Assembly (NCBI GenBank): GCA_032718475.1
Contig: JAUCBJ010009097.1
Coordinates: forward strand, 1 to 64,000
Source: Nemertoderma westbladi
Lineage: Eukaryota > Xenacoelomorpha > Nemertodermatida > Nemertodermatidae
Direction of reading: 5' to 3'
Length of the DNA stretch: 64,000 bases
The position numbers and the translations under genes were made by a program. Shown here one piece after another: positions 1 through 10,818 of the stretch (its first letter is position 1; the number at the start of each line of letters is the position of its first letter). The notes beneath the pieces were generated by a model that saw only the letters and a program-made list of their open reading frames with translations, was not told where the DNA came from and searched no databases.

Positions 1-285
1 CAAAACGGGTTTTGGAACAACCGCTACCATGAAGGGATGTAAGATTTTTAGTAAAAATTTCGATGCAAAAAGATGACATTCTTTACAAACACGCTCTCTA
101 ATTTTACCAATTATGGAAGGGCAGTAGAGGTCGTAAGGTAAGATTTTAATGGTTATCATTGGAAGAGGTAATAGTTTAACAGTAAACACGTTAATAGTAT
201 ACAAGTATACACATTATGTATTTAATATATATACAGTAATTTTATCGGAAACTTATAATGTGACGTCACGATAGGCGTTGACCGG
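1..285. repeat. Dispersed repeat segment, paralogous empty site of element B
   Basis: This stretch is nearly identical to 21118-21346 and then continues with the sequence found at 35440-35488, on the other side of element B. It is therefore an unoccupied paralogue of the site where element B inserted. It ends in a 'gtgacgtcacgat' cassette that recurs near 20520 and 35475. No coding potential is seen. The repeat family is not recognised. Confidence 0.7.
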
Positions 286-474
286 GGGGGTCAACCCCTC
301 CTAAATCCTTTAGGGGGGCCCCCCCCCCTAAATCAGATTAAAAAAAAAATTTGTAATAAACTATTATATTATGAAGGTAATTTATTGTAAATCATTCAAT
401 TATTAATTTTAATCAAATTATGAATTATATTGCAATATATGCATATATGAAATTATTAATTAACATTATAATAG

Positions 475-780
475 TTATTCAATCAGCCAGGGACTGATTC
501 TATCCTCAATAGACAGAATTGGAACTGGTAGCTCGACTTCTTCCAATGGCTCCTCAATTCCATCAAGATCAACTTCTTCTTCGTTCATCCATTCTAACTC
601 TTGTCGAGCAGTTAGAACCATTAACTCTCTTTGCCGTCGTGCGGCTACTCTAAGTGGTCGCTGTCGAACTAGTGGAATATCTAGTGAAAGTGGAACTTCT
701 GCTGGTAGGCACTGTTTTTTATGGAGTTTTGCAGATTTGTTTGATGCATGGTACTTTTTACAATTCTTGCAGCAGCGCAT
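475..780 (-). CDS. Small zinc-finger-like ORF, 101 aa, unassigned
   Basis: Not recognised. The predicted 101-aa protein opens with a Cys/His cluster (C3, C4, C7 spaced C-x2-C, then H20 and C24) that resembles a small C2HC zinc finger. An Arg-rich middle and a strongly acidic C-terminal half (EEEVDLDGIEEPLEEVE) follow. The composition is more protein-like than that of neighbouring random ORFs. There is no obvious promoter, and the surroundings are repeats (truncated LTR at 826 onward). It could be the last exon of a host gene, a fragment of a DNA-transposon protein, or chance. The start context (ATG preceded by 'ctcacc') resembles a splice boundary, so the ATG may not be the true start. Sequence alone does not decide. 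Confidence 0.3.
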   Translation of the reverse strand: MRCCKNCKKYHASNKSAKLHKKQCLPAEVPLSLDIPLVRQRPLRVAARRQRELMVLTARQELEWMNEEEVDLDGIEEPLEEVELPVPILSIEDRISPWLIE

Positions 781-825
781 GGTGAGTTCGTCTTCAGAAA
801 AACTGCTTAGGAACCCGTCATAGGG

Positions 826-1690
826 TGTTCGCGCTTTTAGACCTTTAGCAGTTTAACCTGCCAATTTTACTAGTTGTCCTCTTGTTTATAAATCGACTTT
901 AGCCTATAACAATTATTTATTGTACTGAAATTACATCCGCCGAAGCCAGTCTGTGCGCGATCATTCACCCACAGTTAAGGGAGACTGGATTCGGATGCCT
1001 TGAAAGTTATTGCGGTGCAGACCTACTGTATTATTCGATTGATTGTTACTATATAATCTCTGACAAATATGTTTACTTTCGGGGAAATATTAACAGTTCC
1101 TTTAGGACGTGGCGCTTTAAGTATAAAAACAGAGTTATGACTTATACTAATCACAACGAGATGGCTACTGAGTTTCGTAAATAGCGCATTCTTTAGGAGA
1201 TGCTTTATTATCTGTCACACTACTTCACACTACTTCACACTACTTCACACTGATCTGCCGACCGTCACTGAATTTGATCATATATAAGGAGGATCGCAAC
1301 TGACACATGTAGGGATTATGAAATAGCATTTAATTCACACAAAACCACTATAATGTAAGTCGCAATTGCTACCGGTAACCGATTCCTCTTACCTTCAGTA
1401 ATCAAGAAGATTGGGGGTTTTATGATTATTTATCGGTATTCTCCAAATATATCAGCAATATACATCAATAAAACGACAATTAATAACAGACCGTAAACAG
1501 AAGTAAAATAATGCGGTGAAGTGCAGTACTGCAGGTAATAGATTTACGTTCTTATAATCAAAGCCATCAGATGTTTAGGCCAAAGTCTGAAACTTCTATT
1601 ACAGAAGTACAGAAGAATTCCAAGCCAGTTCTAGAGGCTCAGAAAGGTAAACAAAGACCGTAATGCATTGCGCTGGTTTCCGTAGGCCCT
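826..1690. repeat. Truncated LTR of the A family
   Basis: It begins with the same 'tgttcgcgctttta' terminus as the element A LTRs (3741, 17321) and the solo LTR at 36781, and stays alignable to about 1690. The terminal 'aaaagcttttaca' is missing, so roughly the last 200 bp are lost. It includes an 'acttcacact' short tandem (1218-1250) also seen in the solo LTR at 37160-37198. It is much more diverged from A1 than A1's two LTRs are from each other, so it is an older insertion. Confidence 0.7.
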
Positions 1691-2300
1691 TGTCAAACAT
1701 AAAATGAAAATCGCAGCACTTCTAGTAGTATGAGCTATTGTTGATCTATTTGGTCGTAATCCATTGGGGTTATGATTGACTGAGTGGTTTCATATTATTA
1801 TAACTTTTATTGGGCACAACTTCGCAAAGTCGGCAATGGCGTCCTGGTGGGATCGAACTGGTGACCTCCGGGGTGGAAGTTTTACTCTTAGAGTTACTGG
1901 TGTCGATTCTCACACATTGTTTGATTACACCATCTCTCTTAAAACCCTTTACTGCATGGCGTTGTCAGGGAACAACATTAGCAAAAATCCTGATCAACTA
2001 TAACCAGTTAGGACAAGACACTTACTGTAATACATCATTTGAAAGCTTATTTAATTGTCTATCTAAAGACATTGTCCAATCAGCATCTTTTCTAATCTGC
2101 TGCCTTTTACATAGCTTATAGTAACAGATCAAAAACAAAGGTGTAACTCATTAAGATTTACCAAATGTTTGAGCGCCTCTCATTGGATAAACCACTAAAG
2201 CTATGCTCCTACGAAAAATCACGCGATTGGCCAATTTCATAAGGAAAGAGTCAATGCAAAAATTATGAGAATATGTCTTATACTTCAGGAGTAATATCAG
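1691..2300. other. Non-coding stretch, nothing assigned
   Basis: No gene is supported. Two overlapping plus-strand ORFs (75 and 103 aa) lack recognisable motifs. A minus-strand 'gttcgatccc' box near 1849 recalls a SINE B box but has no surrounding tRNA fold. Confidence 0.5.
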
Positions 2301-2309
2301 TTTTTCCAC

Positions 2310-3611
2310 TTGTTGTCACACAACAACGTCATGAGGAACTGGCTACATTTAATTTAGTTTTGGTACCTGTAAAGGTAATGGTATAGATAAGTACCTCCTC
2401 CGCAATGAAACTTTTAAGAATGTTTTTTTTAAGGTTGATGTGATATATTTAGGAATCTTTCTTGCTTTTCAAATGTTGTTATAGGCAACAACATTATGAG
2501 TACATGGCTAGTAAACAGTTTACAGAAAGGAACTACGCGATCTTAGAGTGCGGACCTGAACATCAGTTAATAAGTAGGTGGTCTATAATGATACATGATA
2601 TTATTATTACATTTACTTTTAAATGTTGTTGAATAGCAACATTATGAGACAATTCAGCTTAACTTTTTTGCATATATTAGAAGATAGATTTATTAGTGTT
2701 TTTCAGAATGTGTCGTTGACACTGAGGACTTCGACTTCGTGCCATCTAATTTTCGAAAAGAAATACAATCTTCAACTCACAATAGGTAAACCCCTCCAAT
2801 GACTACTAACTATTGCGGGAGGCAGGGGGGTGGGGACACAAACCCCATCTTGTCGAATTAATATCCCGCCTCAATGTTAAATTCTCAATTTAGGGAAAGG
2901 AGCAGGTTACAGTGGTACGTTATTCTAACCAAAACAATAAACGAAACTCATTACACACTAGTATGATAGAGTGCACTTATAATGTATAGAAAGGCGAGCA
3001 GAGAAAACTTTTCCACATGAGTGGCAACAAACTGCGCACCCAGGTGAATGCGTCTGGGAGAACGTCCCGCCCCCCCCCCCTCCCCCAACCCCCCTCACTA
3101 TAGGGGCGTCTGGGAGAACGTCCCGCCCCCCCCCCCCTCCCCCAACCCCCCTCACTATAGGGGCGTCTGGGAGAACGTCCCGCCCCCCCCCTCCCCCAAC
3201 CCCCCTCACTACGCCCCCTGCCTACAAAGGTTTTGATTACCACAGTAAGATGCCAATAATGCCAAATAATAGAATACTTTTTTTTACCAACTTCATAATA
3301 TCATAATGTTGTCAGAGGACAACATATAAATATTTATTTTTAGATAATAATCTCTACAGTACTTGAAATTATTGTAATGCACATGTACACTGTAAATGAT
3401 TTCCTATGGATCCGCAAAGAGGGGTGATTTTGCTATTTTATGAACTTGTCACTCGACAACATTGCAATTCAATTTTTTTTATCATAGTTTTAATATATGA
3501 TCATTATAGAACTGCTAAGAACGTAATTTAACTCATACTCTCTTTATATAGCTATTCCCAGTGTTTAACTGATATTTCAATAAACCCGTCCATGACGTTG
3601 TTGTGGAACAA
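2310..3611. repeat. Series of six short GTTGT/ACAAC hairpins
   Basis: Six short inverted repeats of the type TGTTGT-loop-ACAACA occur at 2310-2326, 2473-2494, 2622-2643, 3306-3325, 3446-3459 and 3598-3611. Spacing between neighbours is 140-165 bp, except for one gap of about 680 bp. The stems at 2473 and 3306 are 8 bp and perfect. The first three are followed by 'atgag'. The flanking DNA between them is AT-rich and not obviously homologous. Confidence 0.55.
3051..3212. repeat. 56-57-bp minisatellite, three units
   Basis: Three tandem units start at 3051, 3107 and 3164. Each has 'cgtctgggagaacgtcccg', then a C-run, 'tcccccaacccccctcact'. They differ mainly in C-run length. Open frames across it (Gly/Arg- or Pro-rich) are by-products of the repeat. 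Confidence 0.9.
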
Positions 3612-3740
3612 GTTTATAACTTCTAAACGCATGAATATTTTTTAAAAAATTTTTTGAACGATGATACTGGAGCCAAATGTATGAAAAGTCTTTTTTCAAA
3701 TATTTGTTATCTTCAAAACTAAAATTCCATGAGGTAAAGG

Positions 3741-4895
3741 TGTTCGCGCTTTTAAGACCTTTGGCAGTTTAACCCGCCAAATCTATATGTCTTCTACGTT
3801 ATAAATCGACTTTAGCCTATGACAAGTATTTGACACAAATAAATCCAACATTAGCCGAAGCCAGTCTATGCACGACCATTCACCCGCTGGATATACCCGG
3901 GAGACTGGATTCGGATGCTTTAATTTGATTGCGGTGCAGGCCTACCGTACTATTCGATTGATCGTTAATATAATTCCTGACAAATATCATTCACTTTCGG
4001 GAAATATTAGCAGTTCCTTTAGGACGTGGCGCTCTATCTATATACACAGAGCTATGGCTTACACTAAACACAACGGAATGGATTATAAGTTACACATAAG
4101 GCGCATTCTTTAGGAGATGCTTTGTTACGCGGACAAGCACATACAGACTATTGCACACCGCTGCACACTGAATTGCCGATAGTCACTGATTTTAATCATA
4201 TATAAAGATAATAGCAACCGACATTTGTAGGGCCTATAAAATAGCATTCAATTCACTACAAACCACGATAATATAAGTCGCAATTGTTATATGTAACCGG
4301 TCTCTCTAACCTTAGTGTATCAAGAAGATCGGAGTTTCTGATCGTTTATCGTTATTCTCCAAATAACAATATGTAAACAACTGATACAATTAATAACAAA
4401 CAGTAAATAACAGTAAATAATGTGCAATACGTGCCGTACCGTACCGTACCGTACTGGTAACAGTTATGTGTTCTTATAATTAAAGCCGTTCTAATGTTGG
4501 AATAAAACAGAATAATTCCATAGCCGATGTTCATGGCATCAGGAAAACCAACACACTGAACCCTGTGAGCTGTTGCAGGTAGCTTTCAACACAAAGAGGA
4601 AAAGCTCTCATTGGCAGAGTTCCAGTTTCTATAAGTTCCATGAATGTCTAAATGCCAAACCTCCCTAGCCTTTGCAGCCCATAGCCAACACAAGGCTAAA
4701 TCGCTCTGATTGGTCGATCATTGTTCTGATTGGTTAATCGAACGGAACAAAGAGGCTACACAAGCACAGCAAATCAGCCAACCAGAGGACGGATTGTGCC
4801 ACTAGAAGCAACAGTTTAGAGGATTTGAGCGAATGGGGGAAAACTGGATTATTACGAATGGAAAAGGCCAGTTATATCCCCCAAAAGCTTTTACA
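3741..4895 (-). repeat. 3' LTR of element A1
   Basis: A 1155-bp LTR nearly identical to 17321-18476. It contains a 'ccgta' pentanucleotide run (about 4433-4453). It ends at the TG/CA boundary next to the AAAGG target duplication. On the minus strand the sequence just inside it (4896-4906) is a purine-rich tract, the expected position for plus-strand priming. Confidence 0.92.
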
Positions 4896-6499
4896 CCGCT
4901 CCCAGAAAATGGGATTTAATTCTATAAAATATAAAAAATCACAGTTTCTAAAATATAAAAATACTCTAAACAGTTAGTCTTTCTTACGCGGACGGCGTTT
5001 ACGCAGTTTTTTGAGGCTAGCAAGAGTCCTTTTCTCTTTGGGGCGAGCCACTTTACTAGGAGGGCTATAACTCCTGAGCGAAGGGTGCAATACAATTGCA
5101 TCAGAAGGTTAGGGTTACGGTCGGTGTCTCGTCCATTTCGATATGCTTCTCCTCGAGCTGATTTTCCTCCGCTTGTCGTTGGATGTGTCCGTCCAAAAAT
5201 TCTCGCGGAGAATAGGGTCGTCCAAGTTCGATAACTTCTTAGAGATTCTGGATTTCCCGATCGAACTGAGATAAAGTTACTTTGTTTACCGCTTGGACTT
5301 GCTAGTGCAATTTACGTTTATCCGAACAAGCGTAGGTTCCTTTTCTGATCTTTTGTAGAATAGCGTCTAACTCATTTGGTACAACGCTCTCCGCCACTTT
5401 GGTGACAGGTTATATCGTGTTAAGCCGGGACGATGGTAAGGGTTAAACGGGGATATTAAATGTCCGCATCCCAATCTGGCTACGTAGGATGGGCTAATAT
5501 CTAGGGAGCCCACAACCGGGGTGCCACCGACTAATTGTTCAGGTAACACTAGATCTTTGAACAGTGAGTACAGCTCGGGAGGATCCGTCATACTAATAGG
5601 ATCAAGAGTCTAAGGTCTCACTAGGGAATGAGGAGGTCTGATCGAGTATTCCGGAACTCTGATCATAGGTTTATTTAAGGATTGTTTGAATTGAGCGAGC
5701 GTAGGTGATACATCGAACAAGTTACGCTCAAAACTCCCGCAAGTATAGCGAGTAAAACCGTGTTTAGTGTTTAGCGTCTCCGCGGATGTTTAGGTCTTTC
5801 CGTTTGTTGGTTGGGTCTAGGGCATTCATCGCAATAATACCAAAGACGCACGTCTTGTAGGGGAAACGCGGGTGATATTTATTCGGTCTTACAATATTCC
5901 TCCATCTGTTCGAAGCTATCTGGGATGAAAGGTAGCGGTCGATCGGCGGTAAGATACATCATAGTGAAATAGAGCCATTGAGTTCTACCATGCGGTCATG
6001 ATGTATACCTTGAGGATATCGAGTTTCTAGATTCTGTTGACTGGTAATATTGAGGTATGTTTCTCTCAAGAATTCCAGATATTCGTTGAAGTCGCTGCGT
6101 TTATCCGGCTCTTCAACATCTGTCACTTTCGAGTCGGTTTCGAATAGAATTTTCGTATTCGAGTCTCAGTTTATCGTTCCGCTTCCGCTGGGTATGATAT
6201 TTAAATAAAACCATTTTCCTTTCGGTGTCTATATCGTCCGTATCGTGTAGGTCGATAGGATGACCAGTAGTTAAGAAGTCCATATACATACCATTACGAT
6301 GCGTATAGCGAGCGGTGAATTTTCTATAGTCCAATTCACGCGTAAGTTGCTCCTGGGACATTGGCGGTTCGATATAACGACCATCGTCCTTCATAGTAGT
6401 TGGACCAGCGTCGTCGCGTATCAAGCTATCAACAAACGCTTGTAAAGGTAGAGTATATCGCTCCCTGATACCAAGATCATCTTCTATCAACTCAATCAT
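4896..6499 (-). pseudogene. Broken third ORF of the A family (copy A1)
   Basis: Minus-strand coding remnants lie between the pol remnant and the 3' LTR. The best piece (6499-6113, 128 aa) starts at ATG and contains the block 'FTARYTHRNGMYMDFLTTGH', shared nearly word for word with copy A2 (58281 downward). A stop at 6113 ends it where A2 stays open. Further fragments follow at 5591-5367 and around 5140-4975, the last ending in a basic Lys/Arg tail. The product is unknown. I see no signal peptide, membrane segment, zinc motif or polymerase motif, so it is not a typical envelope gene. Because A2 keeps different stretches open, the two copies decayed independently from an ORF of several hundred residues. 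Confidence 0.6.
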
Positions 6500-8100
6500 A
6501 TCTGCTATATAAGTTTATCCATATTATAATGAGTTTATATTTAGGCGAGCGGGCGTCGCTGCCTACCCCTCTCTGCCCCCGGACAGTGCGAGATCCTCAG
6601 TGCTGGTGTACTTTCGCCGATGTGCCTATCGCCAACGTCGTAGCTGCACAACGACTACAACAACCAGCACAAGTCACTCCACCGTCCGTCCCAAAGGCTT
6701 AGATATACTTCAGGTTCTTACTGGAGAGTTAGGGCTACTTTCACAATTGCGACTCGCTACTGTAAACACACCTTAGTAGTAACATTCACCTACAAACGCA
6801 CAAATTCCACGTAACTGTCACAAATTGTACACATTCTATCACACATTCGGGTCATTTGTCCGTTAGTCAAGTGCCTTCCAGAATGTCACGTTGTTATTAT
6901 GTATCCTTGGATACTAGCGGTGTGCTATTTATTCCGTATGCTATTCAATGGGCAAGCCTTTTATTGTTCTTTTAACTCGCTTCTAATTCTAGCGTGGTTG
7001 TTGCTATGGTGACATTATGGAAAGCTAGCGGTAGAATTAGGGTAATTCCCATGCATACAGATCTGGGATGCTATTTAATAGTAATTCTTTAATTGTCAAT
7101 ATCCTCTTTATACATGATTTTATGAATTTTATCGGCTATTGACTCTATATTGGAGATTCTCGCACACTAATACACTTAATAGGTGAATCTCCGCTCCCAT
7201 GATCTATTAATTAATGGAATTTTGGGAATATTATAAATTGTATAAAATAACAATTTATCAAATTCATTAAAAGATGAATTTAAATTTATTCCCGTAATTT
7301 TATTATTCAATATTAAAATAGACACAATTTTATTCCAGAACAAGTCTGGGGACTGGGATCCTTGATTCTAGGAATTTTGTCTTTTTAAGAGTATCGGTAA
7401 GTACTACGATATCTTAATCGACTAGAATGTTAAAGGATCTGAAATTTGACAGATTTTATAAATATTAATAGTTAATATTTAGGATGGGCACCGGTTTATT
7501 CCAGAACATGTCTGGGGACATTAACCACTGATTCTAGAATTTTGTCTCTCAAGTATATCGGTTGGTGCCGCGATATCTTAATCGACTAGAATTGCAGATG
7601 GTCAAAGGGTTTAACAGATTTATTTTGCGTTTTACGCTACTGTTAAAGGGACATCACGCTACTATATGTATTATTTAATATACGGTATGAGAGCAATATC
7701 GCACGAAGCAATGTCAGTGTGAAGAGGCAAGTCGTTTCCAAGGTCTACCCAGAGCTTGGTTTAGCCGAGACACGAGGATCTGAACTTTGCATTCCTAATA
7801 CTCTGCTTACCAATAATACTTAAATATAGTAGGAGCTTTATTGTACTTTAATAAGTACGGATATTTCATCTTACTGTAGTCACGTATTTATAATATGATA
7901 CGGACAGTAAGGAAAGAGAAAAAGAATTATTTCTCGCCGTCGCACTAAATATAATATATAAGTAATTAAGTAATAAACACTAATATATTGCACTAATCTA
8001 CTAAATAATCGCTAAATAACATTTGACTAAATAAAATTAAAGAAAACGATTATAATAAAATTACATAATAATACATACATAATATAAAATAATAAAAATA
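6500..8100. repeat. Element A1 spacer with 165-bp direct repeats
   Basis: A non-coding 1.6-kb stretch between the third ORF and the pol remnant, homologous to 58440-60060 in A2. It holds two direct repeats beginning 'ttattccagaac' (about 7330-7440 and 7498-7600) that end near 'cgatatcttaatcgacta'. An X-box-like site 'gttgctatggtgac' occurs at about 7007. The remainder is AT-rich. Confidence 0.7.
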
Positions 8101-8466
8101 AATATAAAATAATATAGTCACACACCCACTCCGTATGTTGTTACGTTATGGAGTCCCTAGATATTTGTTGGATTAGGGAGGTGGTCGTGGGAAGAGTATC
8201 TTGCCTTCCATAGTTTCCGGACAGTTTTCGGTCTCTTTCCAGTAAACATAAACGACCAGCTGGGCGATTGAGTGGTTGTGTTACTTTCTCCGCTCCCTTG
8301 GCCTGTCTAATCTTCGCCGGGGTAAGATGAGGAGGCCATTCATCTTCTTTATTTAGGAAGTCGGGTCCACCTAACCGGTCTGGAGTATCTGTCAGTTCTT
8401 GAGGAGTTGCTCCTCTGGAAGCGATGTCGGCTAGATTAATCGTCTCGGGGCAATGTCTCCATTGAT
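8101..8466 (-). pseudogene. A1 pol remnant: RNase H end fused to integrase tail
   Basis: Downstream of the protease ORF, a shifted frame encodes the C-terminal RNase H block (…DIASRGATPQEL) and then the end of the integrase region (…GRLCLLE). The A2 copy reads into the same block without a shift. A1 has lost one base near 8475 ('attactcc' against 'attagctcc'), which moves this part out of frame. A1 also lacks about 300 bp here that A2 retains. No catalytic residues of RT, RNase H or integrase remain. Confidence 0.75.
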
Positions 8467-10818
8467 CTACATTGGAGTAATATCGTCATTATCTGAGGAG
8501 TATGGTGTTCCCTCAGTTGGGTCGTCAACTTCACTGCTCTCCACTTCCCATTTACTTAATTGATATACCTGTTCTTTTGGTAATCTTTCCATTAGAGTTC
8601 TACGTGAAGGGCCAGTAAAGTACCAACCTACTCTAGTTCTTCCCGCATAGACTTGTAATGGTTGCGGTTGAGCAGGCCGTTTCTCCAATGTCTCGAGCGC
8701 CTCATGCGCATTTTGACCGATGAGTATTTGCACTCCAGGGTAATCTGTGTTGAATCTAGGTATATCAAACTGCTGGGTGAAATCGTCCTCATCCCAGTTA
8801 TAAGGTTCTACTTGGCTGGTAGCGAAGTTCTTTATCGCCACCATTTTTACTGACCTTATGCTGTGTTCTCCTAGTTCATCCTGGGGGGTGGACAATGCAC
8901 CTACATAATAATCTGCGATTACTGTAGATTTCCAAACCGGCATAATTCCTGACATGTTTAACTTAGTTCGGAACTTGGGTTGTCCAGCAAAGATGTCTTC
9001 GGCTAGTTCTTTGTCGATGAATGTTCCTGTGCTACCGGAATCAAGGGGGGTGTTCACTATATAACTCCTTGTAGGTCCGTGGACCCTTAGTTGTACTACA
9101 GGAAATTCTCGGATTCCTACATTGGAAGTTGGTGCTTTCCAAGATGGTTGTCGGTCAGAAGTAGTTGGGGGGAGCTCGCTGTTGGTGTCCTTTTCATATG
9201 TAAGTGCTCGATACACTGCGGTATTTGTCAGGTAACAGGATTTGTTTTCGTCGGAGAATTCGTCCGTATAGAATCCTTCCATCTCAGAATATTGGTCAGT
9301 GTCGTTCACATCACTGAATTGGACATGTAGTTCGGGCTCACTTACCTGACTCGGGCTGTTTCGTTCGAATTCCGTGTGCAACAAGATATGATGTATTGCG
9401 CCGCACTTTGCACACCTCGCGTCGGAGTAACAGGTTCGCCGTTGGTGTCCTCGTCTGAGGCAATTATAACACAACCGCTTATCCCACATGACTTCCCGTC
9501 TATCCTTTAGTGATTTCCTTAGGAATCCATCACACACATTCAAACGGTGGGGCCCGTCGCATAGCACACATTTCGGTTTGATGTTACTTACCTTATTTTG
9601 AATAACATTGTGCACACTCGTTCTTTCTTCGGGCTTTCTCGCCTGAATTCTCTTGGGAGACGTAGGAGGAGTTTTTCTTATCTGTTCTCTCCTGTCATTG
9701 GTTCGAGACTTGAATTTACTTACCTGTTCTTTAGGCGTTTTATTGACATAATAAGATCTTTCAGTGTCTTTCCCGCTATCCTCTCCTTGAGAAGTCTGGC
9801 TTTCGCCGTCGTCGGTATAACACACTGGTGTTACCTTTCTCCTAGAAACAGGTTTCTCACTTACCTTACTTTCCGATGTCTTCTCTCTGGACTGCTTTAT
9901 GAGCTGTAATTTCACTTCGCCATCCAAGAATGACATGAGATCAGCCATGGTAGGGTCTCGTCGTTGTTGTTCCATCATATATAACACTTTCTTGTCCCAG
10001 CGTGTACCTACTCCACCCTTCGGTAAAGTAGAAGCCACTGCTCTAATAACCATAGCACTCTGATACTCATGAGACTTACCTAGCCAATCTAATTGTCGGC
10101 AGATCTCCTGAATCTCATCGGAAAACTCTATAATCCCGCTGCTAATAAACTTTCGGGGCGCTACCAACTTTGCATACAAATACCCAGCTATGTTATTCCT
10201 ATTACCATACCTGAAGTTTAGGGTATCCCAAACTTGCCTTAATCCGTCTGGATGTCCAATAAACTTTAACGCCATTAACTTGGGATATCCTTCCAAACAC
10301 TCGATGAGGAATCTAAGTTTCTCTCCGTTAGATAGCACAGAGTTCTGTATGTTATCTTTGTAATATTCATTAAAAGGTAACCATTTCATCTCATCTCCAT
10401 TGAACTTGACGATCTCTCCCATCTTTACCGCTTGACGGGCTTCGGTTCTAGCCACTTGACGCGTAAAACTTTCTTGGGCCATCGTATTATTTAATATCGA
10501 GTTATCGGTATATAAATTTCTCGGATTATTATCAAGTCTATATGGAATATCAATGTCAACAGGTTTATAATTACCCTTAATAGGGTATACTTTAGGAGTT
10601 TCTACTTCACTAGCAGTATAGATGCGTGTAGGCTCCACACCTTGCGCATGAAATACTTCAGACCTAACAGGTTGACACATTGTTACAGAGGGTGGTGGTA
10701 TACCCTTTTGTAAATTTACTAACTTATCGGGTTCTGACGCGATACTTTGCTGCACTTCTTGCAACTCTAACCTACTTTCCCTTACTGTGCCCTTGAACTG
10801 CTTAACAGTCTCCTGCAT
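8467..10818 (-). CDS. A1 Gag C-terminal part plus aspartic protease (783 aa)
   Basis: Structural and protease part of a BEL/Pao polyprotein, acting in cytoplasmic particle assembly and maturation. Visible in order: a short coiled coil (1-35), a DUF1759-like Gag domain (about 130-300), a basic Ser/Thr-rich linker, a CCHC knuckle (C450-x2-C453-x4-H458-x4-C463) with a further Cys/His pair cluster up to residue 471, and a DUF1758-like protease with LDSGS (Asp593-Ser-Gly) at about 570-740. It starts immediately after the TAG of the upstream ORF and in the same frame. In copy A2 this junction is uninterrupted, with about 20 extra residues, so the two A1 ORFs are one broken reading frame, unless TAG readthrough occurs. 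The 3' end is frameshifted before the RNase H remnant. Confidence 0.85.
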   Translation of the reverse strand: MQETVKQFKGTVRESRLELQEVQQSIASEPDKLVNLQKGIPPPSVTMCQPVRSEVFHAQGVEPTRIYTASEVETPKVYPIKGNYKPVDIDIPYRLDNNPRNLYTDNSILNNTMAQESFTRQVARTEARQAVKMGEIVKFNGDEMKWLPFNEYYKDNIQNSVLSNGEKLRFLIECLEGYPKLMALKFIGHPDGLRQVWDTLNFRYGNRNNIAGYLYAKLVAPRKFISSGIIEFSDEIQEICRQLDWLGKSHEYQSAMVIRAVASTLPKGGVGTRWDKKVLYMMEQQRRDPTMADLMSFLDGEVKLQLIKQSREKTSESKVSEKPVSRRKVTPVCYTDDGESQTSQGEDSGKDTERSYYVNKTPKEQVSKFKSRTNDRREQIRKTPPTSPKRIQARKPEERTSVHNVIQNKVSNIKPKCVLCDGPHRLNVCDGFLRKSLKDRREVMWDKRLCYNCLRRGHQRRTCYSDARCAKCGAIHHILLHTEFERNSPSQVSEPELHVQFSDVNDTDQYSEMEGFYTDEFSDENKSCYLTNTAVYRALTYEKDTNSELPPTTSDRQPSWKAPTSNVGIREFPVVQLRVHGPTRSYIVNTPLDSGSTGTFIDKELAEDIFAGQPKFRTKLNMSGIMPVWKSTVIADYYVGALSTPQDELGEHSIRSVKMVAIKNFATSQVEPYNWDEDDFTQQFDIPRFNTDYPGVQILIGQNAHEALETLEKRPAQPQPLQVYAGRTRVGWYFTGPSRRTLMERLPKEQVYQLSKWEVESSEVDDPTEGTPYSSDNDDITPM

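Noticed and set aside
1820-1875. tRNA or tRNA-derived SINE on the minus strand
   Set aside because: A 'gttcgatccc' B-box-like string is present, but no T-stem pairs properly, no A box lies at the right distance, and no cloverleaf can be drawn.
3085-3105. T7-promoter-like 'ctcactatagggg' in the minisatellite
   Set aside because: Only the 3' half of the phage promoter matches; it is a chance string repeated by the minisatellite.
3868-4113. 81-aa ORF repeated at 17448 (112 aa)
   Set aside because: It lies wholly inside the A1 LTRs and is antisense to the element; shared only because the LTRs are identical.
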